From Oscheius onirici (lineage: Eukaryota; Nematoda; Chromadorea; Rhabditida; Rhabditidae): a stretch of DNA of 64,000 nt. The stretch lies in assembly GCA_932521025.1 (NCBI GenBank), contig OW051470.1, forward strand, positions 8,604,501 through 8,668,500, given 5' to 3'. Positions 21,786 to 34,627 of this stretch are shown one piece after another. The notes beneath the pieces were generated by a model that was given only the letters and a program-made list of their open reading frames with translations, was not told the DNA's origin and did no database searches. Within the stretch, counting starts at the first letter, position 1. Each line of letters opens with the position of its first letter. The position numbers were made by a program, and so were the translations under genes.

Positions 21786-21972
21786 ATAGTCTGTTCAAAA
21801 TGTAGAGAGCATTTTTTGAATTGGCCCGCGCTTTCTTCTTAGAACATTTTCAAATCAAATTGGCGGGAATTTAGCTGCGTAGCACGTTGCAGCATGTAAA
21901 TGTTGGATACTCAGCCAATGAAAAAGCGCAGGCCAATTCAAAAAATGCTCTCTACATTTTGAACAGACTATA
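21786..21972. mobile_element. MITE family A, copy 2
   Basis: The element is 187 bp, with ends ATAGTCTGTTCAAAATG and the exact inverse CATTTTGAACAGACTAT. Inner arms contain GAATTGGCCCGCGCTTTCTT, and the centre has CGTAGCACGTTGCAGCATG. It is the best-preserved copy, lying between the CK1-like gene and KRR1. Confidence 0.85.
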
Positions 21973-22168
21973 GAAAAACCTTGCAAACAGTATAAATGTT
22001 GGGAAAGGACGCGTTTCATCGGAAATAGGTACGCAATTTAATTTACGCCGGCTTTTCAACCAGTTTTCACCATTTTCCTCGCTTTTTCTTCACGTTTCGC
22101 TCTAATTTTTCTGCTTTTCCACTCGTAAAATGTTACGATGCTTTCTAATAAACTTTTTTTACAGGGCT

Positions 22169-24160
<1,992 letters not shown>

Positions 24161-24630
24161 AAATGGCGTGATCAGAAAATTGTTATATTTCGTTATTGTT
24201 GTCTGTTTGTCCCTCGCATTATTTTTCACATAAAAAGTTGTCAATTCTGCGAAAAGGGGTTAGCATATCAAGAACAGGCCTTATCTGGTTATCTTTTTCA
24301 GACGCCCCGTCATTTTTTATTCCCGCTGGACACTCGTCTCTTGAGCTCTCTTCTCCGATTGAATTAGACACGCCTAGTTAGACTCAAAGAGAATCCACCT
24401 TTCCCCGAGAAAAGACTCGACAAATTTATTGACTTCCGGCCTCGATTTTGTGTTTGATCTCTCGGCATTCTTTTTATCCGGTTTGGAACCAAATTTTGGC
24501 GATAGTTTTTCTTTGATCCTAGTTTTGATTCTGGTAATTATAGTCTGTACAGAAGGAAAGATTAGGCGATGACAGGATCTTTTGACTCAAGAAGGCAACT
24601 CCAAGCAGTGTATCGAAGCTCTAGGGTGTA

Positions 24631-24735
24631 AGACGACAATTTTTAACGTTTTCATGTTCTACAAAGTTGTAGAGAAGACCAAGAGCTACAACTTTTCAGA
24701 ACATCATCTAGCTGAAAAATGTTCTTCAACCGGAA
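24631..24735. repeat. R-type hairpin core, diverged
   Basis: The segment has CATGTTCTACAAAGTTGTAG and a nearby CTACAACTTTTCAGAACATC, the paired core of the R family. Full termini are not visible. Confidence 0.55.
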
Positions 24736-25592
24736 AAAGCGCCGAAACATTTCCCCGTTCTTTCCGATAAATTTTAGGGAAAAAAATGTCAAAGAATTCG
24801 AAGAATAGTCGCAAATGACTGGGCCTAATAAAATAATTTGCAAGTAGTCTTGACTGCTAAAGAGAATAAGGTTTTTGGCACAGGAGCTCTACTTATTCTC
24901 TCTGACTACTACCGAAAGGTGACAAATCTTTAGTTAGGTGTCAAATCTGAAGCCAACAGCCAGTAATCTGACGCTACATAGCCACTTGTCTCATTCGTAT
25001 TCCGTCATATAGAAGCCTAAAAAGGACCAAAATTAGTCTTCTTCTCGTTTTGGAGGCTGCATCCACGTGTCTCTCTGTCCAATTAGCCAAGTCTATTCTT
25101 TCCGCAGAGTCATCGCGTGTCCTCTCACTCTTTGTAATTGTACTCCAGTCGTCTCTACGTCGGAATCCAGCTGTTTGTCTGCGCTTTTTTTCGGCCGTCC
25201 CACTCCCTCCATATTTCCGTCATAATCGACGGGAACAGCCGTCGACCATTCGCCACAATCCGATTACTTTCTGTCCTCTTTTGGTATTGAGCTGTTTTCA
25301 TCTTTTTCGGAGCGTAAAAGGCTACAATTAGGAAGCTTTCAGGTCGTTTATGACGCCTGCAATCAAGCCTTTTTCAATGAAAGAACAAGTCGCGAGCACT
25401 CCACGTCAGCATGTTGATGCAACGGCGTCTATTTTCTCCCAATTTGTTCACTGGTTATATAGTTTGTTCGGTGACACCTTTAGAAAGATCGTTGTGAGAC
25501 GCATATGACTTGCAAACGTTGGAAGATACTCACTGTCTCCAAAAACTGTATGGCCTAAGCATTAATATTTGGATGCATTAACGTGACTGAGT

Positions 25593-26184
25593 TTAGTCTG
25601 CTCACAAAAAAAAACAACCAAATCTCGGATGTTCGCGGGCTTTTTGCCCGCGAATTCAAACAGCTGAAAATTTGGGGCAATTTCTCTTTGGCTGGAATTT
25701 TCCGGATTTCTTTTGAGTTTTTCCGTATTTTTCGTAGCGCACATACGACTCTTGATGTAAACGTGTAAGGCGAACGCGCGCGAGCAATATAAGGGATTGT
25801 TTTGTCATTCATAGCATTTGATAAAGTCCGAGAGTTCTGGCAGTCTACTTCAACCCCTGAAGGTGATGACCTTCTTGTTTGTTGATAGCAGAGCATGAAA
25901 CCTGGCGAAAATAATATTTCTCGGAATTCATGGGTCTTTTTCAGTGATTTGCAAATATGTATGTCATTGTTCTTGAACATTGTTGCTTCTTTTGTTGTTA
26001 AAAGAACAAAATGGGCGTAAAACTGCAGAAATTACCGAGAAAACGACGCAAATAAAGTTCCAGCAAAAGTCGAAAATTAAATTTTCAGCTGTTTGAATTC
26101 GCGGGCATTTTGCCCGCGAATTCAAACAGCTGAAAACAGCCCGAGAACATCCACGATTTGGTTGTTTTTTTGTGAACAGACTAT
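25593..26184. mobile_element. foldback/MITE element C
   Basis: About 590 bp with ends TAGTCTGCTCACAAAAA and, inverted, TTTTTTGTGAACAGACTA. Both arms contain TCGCGGGC or GCCCGCGAATTCAAACAGC-type sequence, and the right arm carries an extra internal palindrome of it. It has no coding capacity. Its outermost bases resemble those of MITE family A although the interiors are unrelated. Confidence 0.8.
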
Positions 26185-26791
26185 ATTCCATGCTTGCACG
26201 TTATATTTGTGTCCACGAATCTCGTAGCGACTATACAAAATCACAAAAACATGGGCGAAATCGCTAGAAATTTGTGAGAGCTTCTCGCTTTTTTTGTGAT
26301 TTCGACATAGGGCTATACTGAATAACACAAATTGAGTTTTTGCCTGTTTTTCTATTTCTGTCACATCGTTGGCGCTAAATTTGCAAAAACACTTGCTCAC
26401 GGCCGCAAAGTCCAATTCGTTACCACATCGCGGGCTCTCACTCTCTCGTTCCCTCATTCATGCATATCCGATCCTGTTGCGAGCTGCTGTTCCTTTTTCG
26501 CACTCCTCCTTTTGCTCTTTTCCTTTCTCCGAGTGAAACAGGTGCCTTTTTCGCCACACACAAACAAACATGGGGATTTCCATTCAGAAACAGTCGCTCT
26601 CGCTCGAAAACGAGATGTGGCCGGCTGCCGTTATTCAAATACACACTCGCTACCTTCCCCCACTTCCTGACATCTGTCCAATGGCAAAAGAGGCAAATCA
26701 ATCAGAGTGGAACACACTTTAATTAACTCTTGACACACTCTTGCTCTCTTGCCTCTTGGTTTGTTTCCTTATAATCCCTTGTTTCAAGAAA

Positions 26792-29247
26792 ATGAGGGTA
26801 AACGAAGCACGGGTCTGGGAAGATGCCGACTATGCGAAAGTGAGAGAAATGTGCGATAGCATGGCTGGTTGGACGGAGGTCTACCACAAGAAGGAAACGA
26901 AAATCTGGACGCAGAATACAAGCAGCACAAACTTTCAAATGGTCAAGGCATCTGCTCGCTTTCACGACGTTCCAGCCAGCGTCGTCTTTGACGTTCTTCA
27001 TGATTCCGCCTATAGACATAAGGTTGTTTATCATTTTATGATTAAATTGCGAAAACACACAAAACGGACAAAACACTATTAGCATAATCTAGCAACTGTC
27101 TGGCGTATTTAGCCAATGCTGTTTTGTATTCAAAAAAAAATTCGTAAACAGAAAACGACTCGTATAGGCAAAATATTTTCAAAAATAGCAAATTTTTTGT
27201 TGAGAAAGTCAGAATTTAAAAATACGCTAAAGTCTGCTAAATAAAAGAACGCAACAGTAACCCATAAATATCAGGTGTGTGCATAATTTTTAGATAAAAT
27301 GTTGTATTTTTGGAATAACTTTTTGTAGAATGCACGAAAATAGCTTTTTCAAAAAAGAAAAAATTAATGTGAGCAAGCTCTATCCGACACCTTTTATACC
27401 GAGAGTTTTGAATCTGTGTATGTTATAGATAAAAACAAAAGAGAAACATATTTTTTCGAAACATATCTATTTTGAGGGTTGCAATGACTACAGGGGTCGG
27501 AGGGAAGAGATACGTGCTCTATCAGTTGGCTAGAAACAGATGGGGCCTCAATAAATGCTCAAAACAAGATCAACACACAAAAATAATCGGAACTGAAAAA
27601 ATGATTTTTTGATCCATGATACCCCTTTCATGGGTCGCCCGCCTGATATTCAGAGGCGAGTTTCTCGAAAACTTTCCATTGGGCCCTCTTTGTTCCATAC
27701 AGAATTTTGTAGCCCATATTGAGCTCTTTCAAGGTGCATCGACCGATTTGTCCAACTCGAACCCGTTAGAGCTGTGCAACTGCCTGAAGTTGGTCACTTT
27801 TGCAATTTGGACCCTCTATATCTCAGCGAGAAAAAATTTCTGGGAAATCAGGTCGCAGCTATCAATGTTTTTCATCAAGACCTTCAAATTTGTAATTGGA
27901 CGTTCTGTGAAAATTGGCTGGGATGTGCGTTAAACAGCTCTACTTCAAAGAAAAAAAATTTGCTTTAACTAAAACCCAAATATTCTAATTCTAAACCTAA
28001 CCGATATATATACCATCGGATAGAGCTTGCTCACATTAATTTTTTCTTTTTTGAAAAAGTGCATCATACAAAAAGTTATTCCAAAAATACAACATTTTTC
28101 CTAAATATTATGCACACACCTGATGTTTCGCTTCGAGAACCACAAACCCCTGATTTTCAGGGTTAAAAAACTGTTTATTCGGTATTCACGGTGGTTCACC
28201 TGACGGAGATCACATACGAAGAGTAGAGGGTTCTTGGAGTGATGGCCTATACGAGATTTTCAGGGTAAACTGCAACAATTCAAACCGATTTCTTGATTTT
28301 CTCAACGGTGAATTGGCGCGCTTCAGGGATTTGTGGTTCTCGCAGCGAAATATTTATGGGTTACTGCTGCGTTCTTTTTTTGAACAGACTTTAAATTCAC
28401 ATTGCGCCACCACGAGCTTATCGTAACCAGAACATAGCTTCCTGGAAGGTGGCAGTTTTCTTTTTTTGCTTTTCTTGTATGCACAACAGGTTTATTTATT
28501 TTTGTTATCAAAAAGTTTTTAATTTTAGTGGGACAAGTACATGGCAGCTCAGAAGGATATTGGACTCATCAATCCAAACAACGATATAACCTACTATGCA
28601 TGTAGCCCTTTACGTTATTTTATCACAAATTCGTTTTTCAGTGTATTCCTATCCGCCCATAAGATCCAGAGACTTTCTCATGCAGCGGTCTTGGCTCGAT
28701 TTGGGAGATGAAAAACTCATTTGCTCCCATTCTGTCTGTCACGAGGTAGCCATATTTTTTAATTTGTGACAAATTTTATACCTAATTTAGGACTACCCAC
28801 CGACGAAGGCCTACGTGAGAGGAACAGTTATTTTGTCGGCGTATGTGATCAGAACACTGAAGGATGGTGGCTGTCAGATAATTTACTTGAGTCATTCGGA
28901 TCCTAAGGGTAAAGAATTTCTACTTCACAAATGAAGGTTTTTAGGCAAGCTTCCCACATGGCTTGTGAACCGTGTCTCTAAAGTCGTAGCTCCAAAAATG
29001 ATTAAGAAGCTACACAAGGCTTGTCAAGCATATCCTGTCTGGAAGAAAGATCACCACTCGCATTGGACTCCGTGGCGATGTCCTGAACAGCAGGTGCTTT
29101 TTTTGTTTACCAATCGAGGGTAAATTTTTCCAGATTGATATGCCTCGCGTGAACTTGGCCAAATGTCAGCCAAAAGACTACGACCAGGAGATTTTGGACG
29201 AGTCGAAGCTGAAAAGCAGTGGACCGACTGAAGAAGAAGACGATTAG
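26792..29247 (+). CDS. STARD10-like START-domain lipid-transfer protein
   Basis: Six exons (26792-27022, 28529-28601, 28642-28745, 28791-28908, 28945-29093, 29134-29247) give 262 aa, nearly all one START domain. Family matches include GWTEVYHKKETKIWTQ, FDVLHDSAYRHKWDKYM, IRSRDFLMQRSWLDLGDE, SHSDPKGKLPTWLVNR, KVVAPKMIKKLHKACQAYP and HSHWTPWRCPEQ, the last close to the STARD10 C-terminal block. START domains of the PCTP/STARD10 group carry phosphatidylcholine or phosphatidylethanolamine between membranes in the cytosol. No signal or membrane segment is present and the end is acidic (GPTEEEDD). Intron 1 is 1.5 kb because of two nested transposable elements. The stop is 138 bp from the stop of the convergent HYI-like gene. 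Confidence 0.95.
27231..28390. mobile_element. foldback/MITE element E, interrupted
   Basis: The outer arms are AGTCTGCTAAATAAAAGAAC and, inverted, GTTCTTTTTTTGAACAGACT. Next come GCAACAGTAACCCATAAATA on the left and its near inverse TATTTATGGGTTACTGC on the right. The left arm continues with TTCGCTTCGAGAACCACAAA only after 28123, because element D (27271-28123) sits in it. Without D, E would be about 300 bp. It lies wholly inside intron 1 of the START gene. Confidence 0.8.
27271..28123. mobile_element. element D with ~105-bp terminal inverted repeats
   Basis: About 853 bp. The ends read TCAGGTGTGTGCATAATTTT and, inverted, ATTATGCACACACCTGA. The repeats extend about 105 bp inward to GTGAGCAAGCTCTATCC. 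The 640-bp middle has a 105-codon open frame (27616-27933) with no recognisable transposase motif. CAGGTGTG ends resemble those of some mariner-like elements, but that is only a suggestion. It is inserted in the left arm of element E. Confidence 0.85.
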
Positions 29248-29384
29248 ATACGGGATGGAAATGAATATAATTTGTAGCTCGTTTTTTATGCCATTCTCTT
29301 GAAACTTGCGTCCAAAATGACCGAAGTGATAAAATTTTATGTGTAAATGACGGCAGTACACCCGCAAATGGGAATTGAGTTTGA

Positions 29385-30299
29385 TCAAAAGTCAAGGCCG
29401 TACTTTTTGATCCAAGAAAAGTCGTGTTCAGCAGATGGAATGTATTCACAGCCGACAAAAATATTTCCGAGGCCATTTTCCTTCAACATCTGAATATTTT
29501 ATGTTTGTACATTTTGAAAAAGAAAACCTTGAAAACATAATGAAAGTCGACTTCTCCCTCATAGCTAGGCTCATGTCTGCTCGGAGTCTGCGCCACTTGA
29601 ATGTATTGCACAAGACCTCCTAGTCTCTTGGTTGTGGCGCTAAAAGATCCACAAATTTGTTGAGCATGAAAGAGGTCCTGAACGTAAATTGATTTGTTTT
29701 GATCGAATCAGGAACAAACGTAAAGAACGGCGACCTTGATTCCCTTGACGACCATTTCCTCAACTTGACTGTAATCGTTCAGAAAGTAGCCAGGAATTGC
29801 AGCAGGAGAAATTGGCTCAACGAATACTTGTATTCCTTCTTGTTCACACATTTTACAAGCTGTAGCAATGTTGTCCAGATACGTTTTGGTGCTCTCTTCG
29901 GAAATACGGACTTTCCCCGCCATCACGTGAAGACGAGGGCAGTCCAACGCAGTACAGTATTCTATCCCCTGAACGATAGTCTTGATGAAATTGTTGGTTT
30001 CTGCGAAAGCTGCTGAGCCTCGTTCTCCAGCAGACCAGTCACCTGAAATGTGTTTTCCATTTAATGCGGACTCGGTCAGTCAGGCTATCAGTCATCTTCA
30101 AAAATAACTTGCCTGCAGGTGCGTTGATGAGTGAATGTTGCAGTCCAAGCTCGTCAGCAGTTTTTCTCAAATACACAGCTGGTTCCGAGTAAGGCAACGG
30201 TACTTCTACCCATTTGAATCCCGCAGCAGCCGCCTTTGCATATCGCTGGATCAGAGGGACTTCTTGGAAGAGAAAGCCAAGGTTCGCTACGGCTCTCAT
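29385..30299 (-). CDS. hyi: hydroxypyruvate isomerase-like TIM-barrel protein
   Basis: Four exons (30299-30113, 30042-29720, 29677-29528, 29489-29385) give 254 aa, normal for the family. Conserved stretches include GFLFQEVPLIQRYAKAAAAG near the start, AGFKWVEVPLPY, APAGDWSAGERG, DCPRLHVMAGKV, QVFVEPISP, VLYDLFHAQ, VQYIQVAQTPSRHEP and FVGCEYIPS. Metal-binding acidic and His residues expected for this xylose-isomerase-like fold are in the EPI, YDLFHAQ, QVAQTP and GCEY blocks. The enzyme interconverts hydroxypyruvate and tartronate semialdehyde in bacteria; its animal substrate is uncertain. No targeting signal is seen. The first intron uses a GC donor (CAG|GCAAGT). The ATG is 1 nt after a CAACTTCAG acceptor. 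Confidence 0.93.
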
Positions 30300-31890
30300 T
30301 CTGAAGTTGCATCTGATATGAGAGAAGACTAAAATTATAAGAATACAAAATGAAAAATCCCCCGGCACCCTGTTTTGTGTGTCCACCCCCAGCGTCACAG
30401 ATCAGTCAAGAGAGTGTGTTGGTCACTCCGCAGATATACGCGTTCTATTTGCCCGAACGTGCGAAGCCAAGAGAGACAGAGACAATGCAACGTGCTACGT
30501 GCCCCGAGGAGAGAAAGGGCTCTGCGTGTGAGCACTTCTTGGGATACTTTTGATCCGGATCTCGTCCCTCTCATACAAAGCCCAGAACATCCATTCAAAA
30601 TCTTGAACTTTCTGCCAGAGTTCACCAGACTCTTCCCTCGAAGCATGTGTTTTTGCTCGTGATATTTTAGTGTTAAGTGTGTGTTGTTGGTGGCAAAAGA
30701 GCTTTCAAACATTCTTGAATTGCCCACTCTCATTTTTCACAGAGAACAGTTTGATTTGTTTCGCTCGCGTCATAAAATCGAACAACTAGGAAATCGTGAA
30801 CATGGTCAGATAGTGTCGCAAGTGCAAGTTAAAATATCAGTCTCTGGAATTTTGCGTTCAGCATTGAGAGTAAAACACTTCTTGATAAAAAAAAATCCTT
30901 CTAGTCGAAATTTGGCAATTCTCCCGTTTCAAGGTCACCTTAACACTTCTTTTGACAAAGTACAGGGACCACGAGGCTCATAATGTGAGGGTTTCCTCAG
31001 TTGGCTGATTCTCTGTAGGCTGGTAACAGGTTTTCATCGTCTCCCTACTATTACCCAGTATGATTGGGAGTCCAGGGTCCAAGGACTGTCACTCTTCTAA
31101 TGTGACCAGGGCACTCTCGTCTCGACGTAAATCAGAATCAAGTGTAATTATTTGATTTCATGAAGACTCGTTATATAGGGGAAGTCTCCCACTTTTTAAC
31201 CAGAACTGTTTCTCTTCCTGATCACTAAACTTTCTCGCGATCTCGCGATTCTTTGCACGCTCCACTAAATCTCCTAGATCACTGTCTTTTAAAAATTCGC
31301 TTTAAAATTTTGATTCTAAAAATATAAACACTCACGACTTCCGCTGTTCGTCCCGACCATCTGATCGGTCAGCGACCCGTCCATGACAATTTTTACGACT
31401 CTCCGCCAGTTAAAACCAAGTACTACTTTGAAGTTTTGGCATGATTTCACTCTCTTCTTCCTCTCACAAGACTGTCCAGTTCTTTTAGTGACCATTCACT
31501 TCAAGTTTTCTAGTACAGCGTCTCTTGCCTTCCCCTAATGCTTGCAAATAATTTATGCGAATAGGTTTTTAACAGATTTTAACGTTATAAGATTCTGCTC
31601 AAACTGTTTTTAAACTTTAATCCAACTTTTTAGATAAAAAAGGCAAAACAAAACACTTCATTTTCACATTCACCCACGTCAAACTGTTCGATAGACTCCC
31701 CCGCACAAATTCCTTCTTTGTTGTGAGTAAAGAGTAAACTACCGGGAAGTAAGTATATAAGGCCCTAAGTGTTAGTCTACAATCTTCTCTCTCACCATGG
31801 TCCGGCTTCTTTGTCCCCCCGAGGGCTCTCACTCTCGCTCTGTTTGCGGTTCAACTCGCGAGACCGCGTCTCCCTCGTAATCACCCACCA
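30300..31890. other. divergent intergenic region, HYI-like / S9 peptidase
   Basis: About 1.6 kb between divergent starts. I found no gene. Short open frames on both strands at 30350-30733 cancel each other out and look spurious. A TATA-like element lies at 31754-31761 near the S9 gene. Confidence 0.6.
31754..31761 (+). promoter_or_regulatory. TATA box of the S9 peptidase gene
   Basis: TATATAAG lies about 190 bp before the preferred start codon (31942) and 137 bp before the upstream in-frame ATG. It is followed by a pyrimidine-rich stretch with likely start-site sequence (TCTACAATCTTC) about 25-30 bp downstream. Spacing fits a TATA promoter with a short leader. Confidence 0.5.
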
Positions 31891-31941
31891 ATGTCTTCCT
31901 TGTTTAGACTGTCGTCTCCGCCCTTCGGACAGTCCAGCTCG

Positions 31942-34439
31942 ATGCTCCTTGCGGGTCTCTTTCTACTTCCCCTCACCTCGGCTCTCATTTCCCGGGATCT
32001 ACTCTTCAGCGACGCCAAATATAACAGTGTTTCGCTTAGTCCAGATGGAAAGTGAGTTATTCTCTCATTTTTTAGATTTAAAAAACAAATTTAGAATACT
32101 AGGATACATTGGTCCCGACGAGAACGGAATCAAGAATGTCTTCACAAAATGTGTTAGCTGTAGGCATACAAGACAAGTCACTTTTGAGACTAAAGATGCA
32201 GTTTTGAGTGAGTTTACCGATTTTTTTAAATGGTTTAAGAATCGGATTTTAGGTTACTCTTGGACCGGAGTCCCCGATATTATCCTATATACCCAGGACA
32301 ACAGTGGGGATGAGAACACAATGATTTTCAAGAAGAACATCTCAAATGCTGCTCTGGCTGCAAATCGTGATGCCAGACATGTGGTCTCCAATAAGCCACA
32401 CGTTAAGGCTATGATTTTTGCCAATAATCAGAGAGCAAACTACGTGGTTATTGGATTAAATGACGTTATTCCAGTGTAAGTATAATATTTTTGCAACTTA
32501 AGATTAGCGCACTCAGACTTTTAGTCTTTGCTCATGATTCCTTTTCCAGGTTCCACAACGTCTATCACTTTGACCTGATTACCAATGAGCTGACTCTCGT
32601 CATGAAGAACTCTCGCTTCCCCATGTTTGTCTTCGACAACGACATGAACATCAGACTGGCTAGTCAGGAGCTCCTGGACGGAACCGTAGCCTACTTCCGT
32701 CCCAAGAATCAACATCCTCGCTCGGCAGAGCCCGAAGAATGGACCGAGTATCTTCGAGTCGACGTTGAAGACAAGGCTGTTACCATGTAAGAGACCCCTT
32801 TGTATTTTTCACGCTCTGATTTCAGTCCTGTCCAGTTTGACAAGGAAAACAAGAACATGTACTGGCTTTGGGGAGTTGATAGTGATCTCGGAACCTTGGT
32901 CAGCTTCAACATGGACAGTCCCGAACAGAAGGAAGTTCTCTACCGAGCAACGAAGGCTCAGATCGGAAATATCTTCTTCCATCCTGAGGACAAGACTCTC
33001 CTTGCCGTCACAGAAGTCTATCACAAACCAGAGCTCCTTGTTGCCAATGATACCGTGATGGAAGACCTGCAGTATCTTGTCAACCTCCGTCCTCATGCCT
33101 CTCTTCAAATTCTCAGTCTGAGCAAAGACATGAACACCTGGCTGGTCACCTACCTCTCAGCTGAGAAGCCCTTCGAAGTCTTTGTCTACAGGAGATGGGT
33201 CAAGACGGCCGAGCTCTTGTTCAATACCCACCCCGAATTGGAAAAGTATACGCTGAACAAGCAGATTGGATTCGACTTCAAGAGCAGAGATAACATGCAA
33301 CTTCAGGCCTACTTGAGTCTGCCTCCTAGAGTGAGTTTCATAACATTGGTAGTAATTTTCAAATTTCTACTTTGTTGAAAAAAAAATTGCTTTTAGGCAA
33401 AGCTCCAACGGCCCGAAGATGTCCCAATTGGAGATCGCGGCTACGCCAGCCTAGGAATGATTCCCCAAAAGCCCCAGAAGATGATTGTCATAGTTCACGG
33501 AGGACCAAAGGCTCGTGATCATTACGGCTTCTCTCCCCTGATTGCCTTCCTCACCGACCGTGGCTACGCTGTACTGCAAGTGAATTTCCGTGGAAGTGTC
33601 GGCTTCGGCAAGGCTCTCACAAATGCTGGTAATGGAGAATGGGGCAGAAAGATGCACTACGACCTGCTGGACGGTGTCGAGTTTGCCGTCTCGAAAGGAA
33701 TTGCCGCCAAGGATCAGGTCGCTATTATGGGAGGAAGTTATGGAGGATATGCTACCCTGGTTGGACTCACCTTCACCCCAGACACTTTTGCCTGCGGAGT
33801 TGACATCGTCGGACCTAGCAACTTAGTCAGTCTATTGGAAGCTGTCCCCCCTTACTGGCTCGGATTCTATCAAGATCTGGTCAAAATGGTCGGAGCTGAC
33901 ATCAACACCGAGGCTGGAAAACAGTCTCTGATCAGTAGGAGTCCTCTGTTCTTTGCTGACAGAGTCAAGAAGCCCATCATGATTATCCAGGGAGCGAATG
34001 ACCCAAGAGTCAAGCAAAAGGAGTCTGATCAGTTTGTGGACGCTTTGAAGAAGAACAATATCCCTGTGACATACCTACTTTACCCGGATGAGGGACATGG
34101 AGTCAGCAAAGCTAACAACCGACTTGCTCAGAGCGGCTACATTGAGCACTTCCTTCATGGCTGTCTGGGAGGAGAACAGGAGGACTTCTTGCCCAGTCAG
34201 TACAATACTAGCGCCATTTTGAAGCAGGACGGATTTGCGCCAAAGGCTCCCCTCGTTCAGCCAAGAGTCATTCCGCCAACCCTAGCCCCACAAATGTTCT
34301 ACAGGCCTGGATTCAACCACATTCAAGTAATTTTTAATACTAAACTAAATTCTAAATTAACAATTTTCAGCCCCGATTCCAACCGCCAGCTCATCAGCAT
34401 CAACGCGTCATGCAGCGCATCTTCCCCCAGTACGGGTAA
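31942..34439 (+). CDS. secreted S9-family (prolyl oligopeptidase-like) peptidase
   Basis: Seven exons (31942-32051, 32095-32207, 32253-32475, 32550-32786, 32826-33330, 33397-34326, 34371-34439) give 728 aa. The chosen start MLLAGLFLLPLTSALISRD is a clear signal peptide; an in-frame ATG at 31891 would add 17 residues. Residues 25 to about 450 form the beta-propeller-like region. The C-terminal alpha/beta hydrolase has IVIVHGGPKARDHYGF, GGSYGGYATLVGLTF (nucleophile Ser), IQGANDPRVKQKESD (Asp) and PDEGHGVSKANNR (His), a complete triad. The pattern matches the acylaminoacyl/dipeptidyl peptidase branch and nematode dipeptidyl-peptidase family members. It should cleave short peptides outside cells or in the gut lumen. 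The tail is Pro/Gln-rich. AATAAA is at 34543-34548. Confidence 0.94.
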
Positions 34440-34542
34440 ACTGGACAACTAGGACAAACCGTTCCTTATGTAAATGTCAATACATACAAAAAAGAAGAGC
34501 CGAGTATGCACGTTGTTGTGCAATCGATACCTACGCAATACA

Positions 34543-34548
34543 AATAAA
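34543..34548 (+). promoter_or_regulatory. polyadenylation signal of the S9 peptidase gene
   Basis: AATAAA lies 104 nt after the stop codon and is followed by CTTTAAAAC and T-rich sequence. It lies 80 bp from the stop of the convergent SIKE-like gene. Confidence 0.7.
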
Positions 34549-34627
34549 GCTTTAAAACTTTTTCAAAATCATTTATTTGAGGTATAAAAACAGTCGTGCA
34601 CCCGTGGCTCCCTGCAATTGTTGTGTC

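Larger units (their letters stand above)
24161..26791. other. intergenic region with one MITE and one hairpin core
   Basis: No gene is supported between KRR1 and the START gene. It contains an R-type core (24631-24735), an isolated TAGTCTGTACAG-like terminus near 24541 and a 590-bp foldback element (25593-26184). Long open frames at 26122-26726 occur on both strands without splice partners or similarity and probably reflect composition. The START promoter should lie near its right end. Confidence 0.6.

Noticed and set aside
27616..27933. 105-codon frame inside element D as a possible transposase
   Set aside because: It is too short, has no catalytic motif and lies in AT-rich sequence. D is probably non-autonomous.
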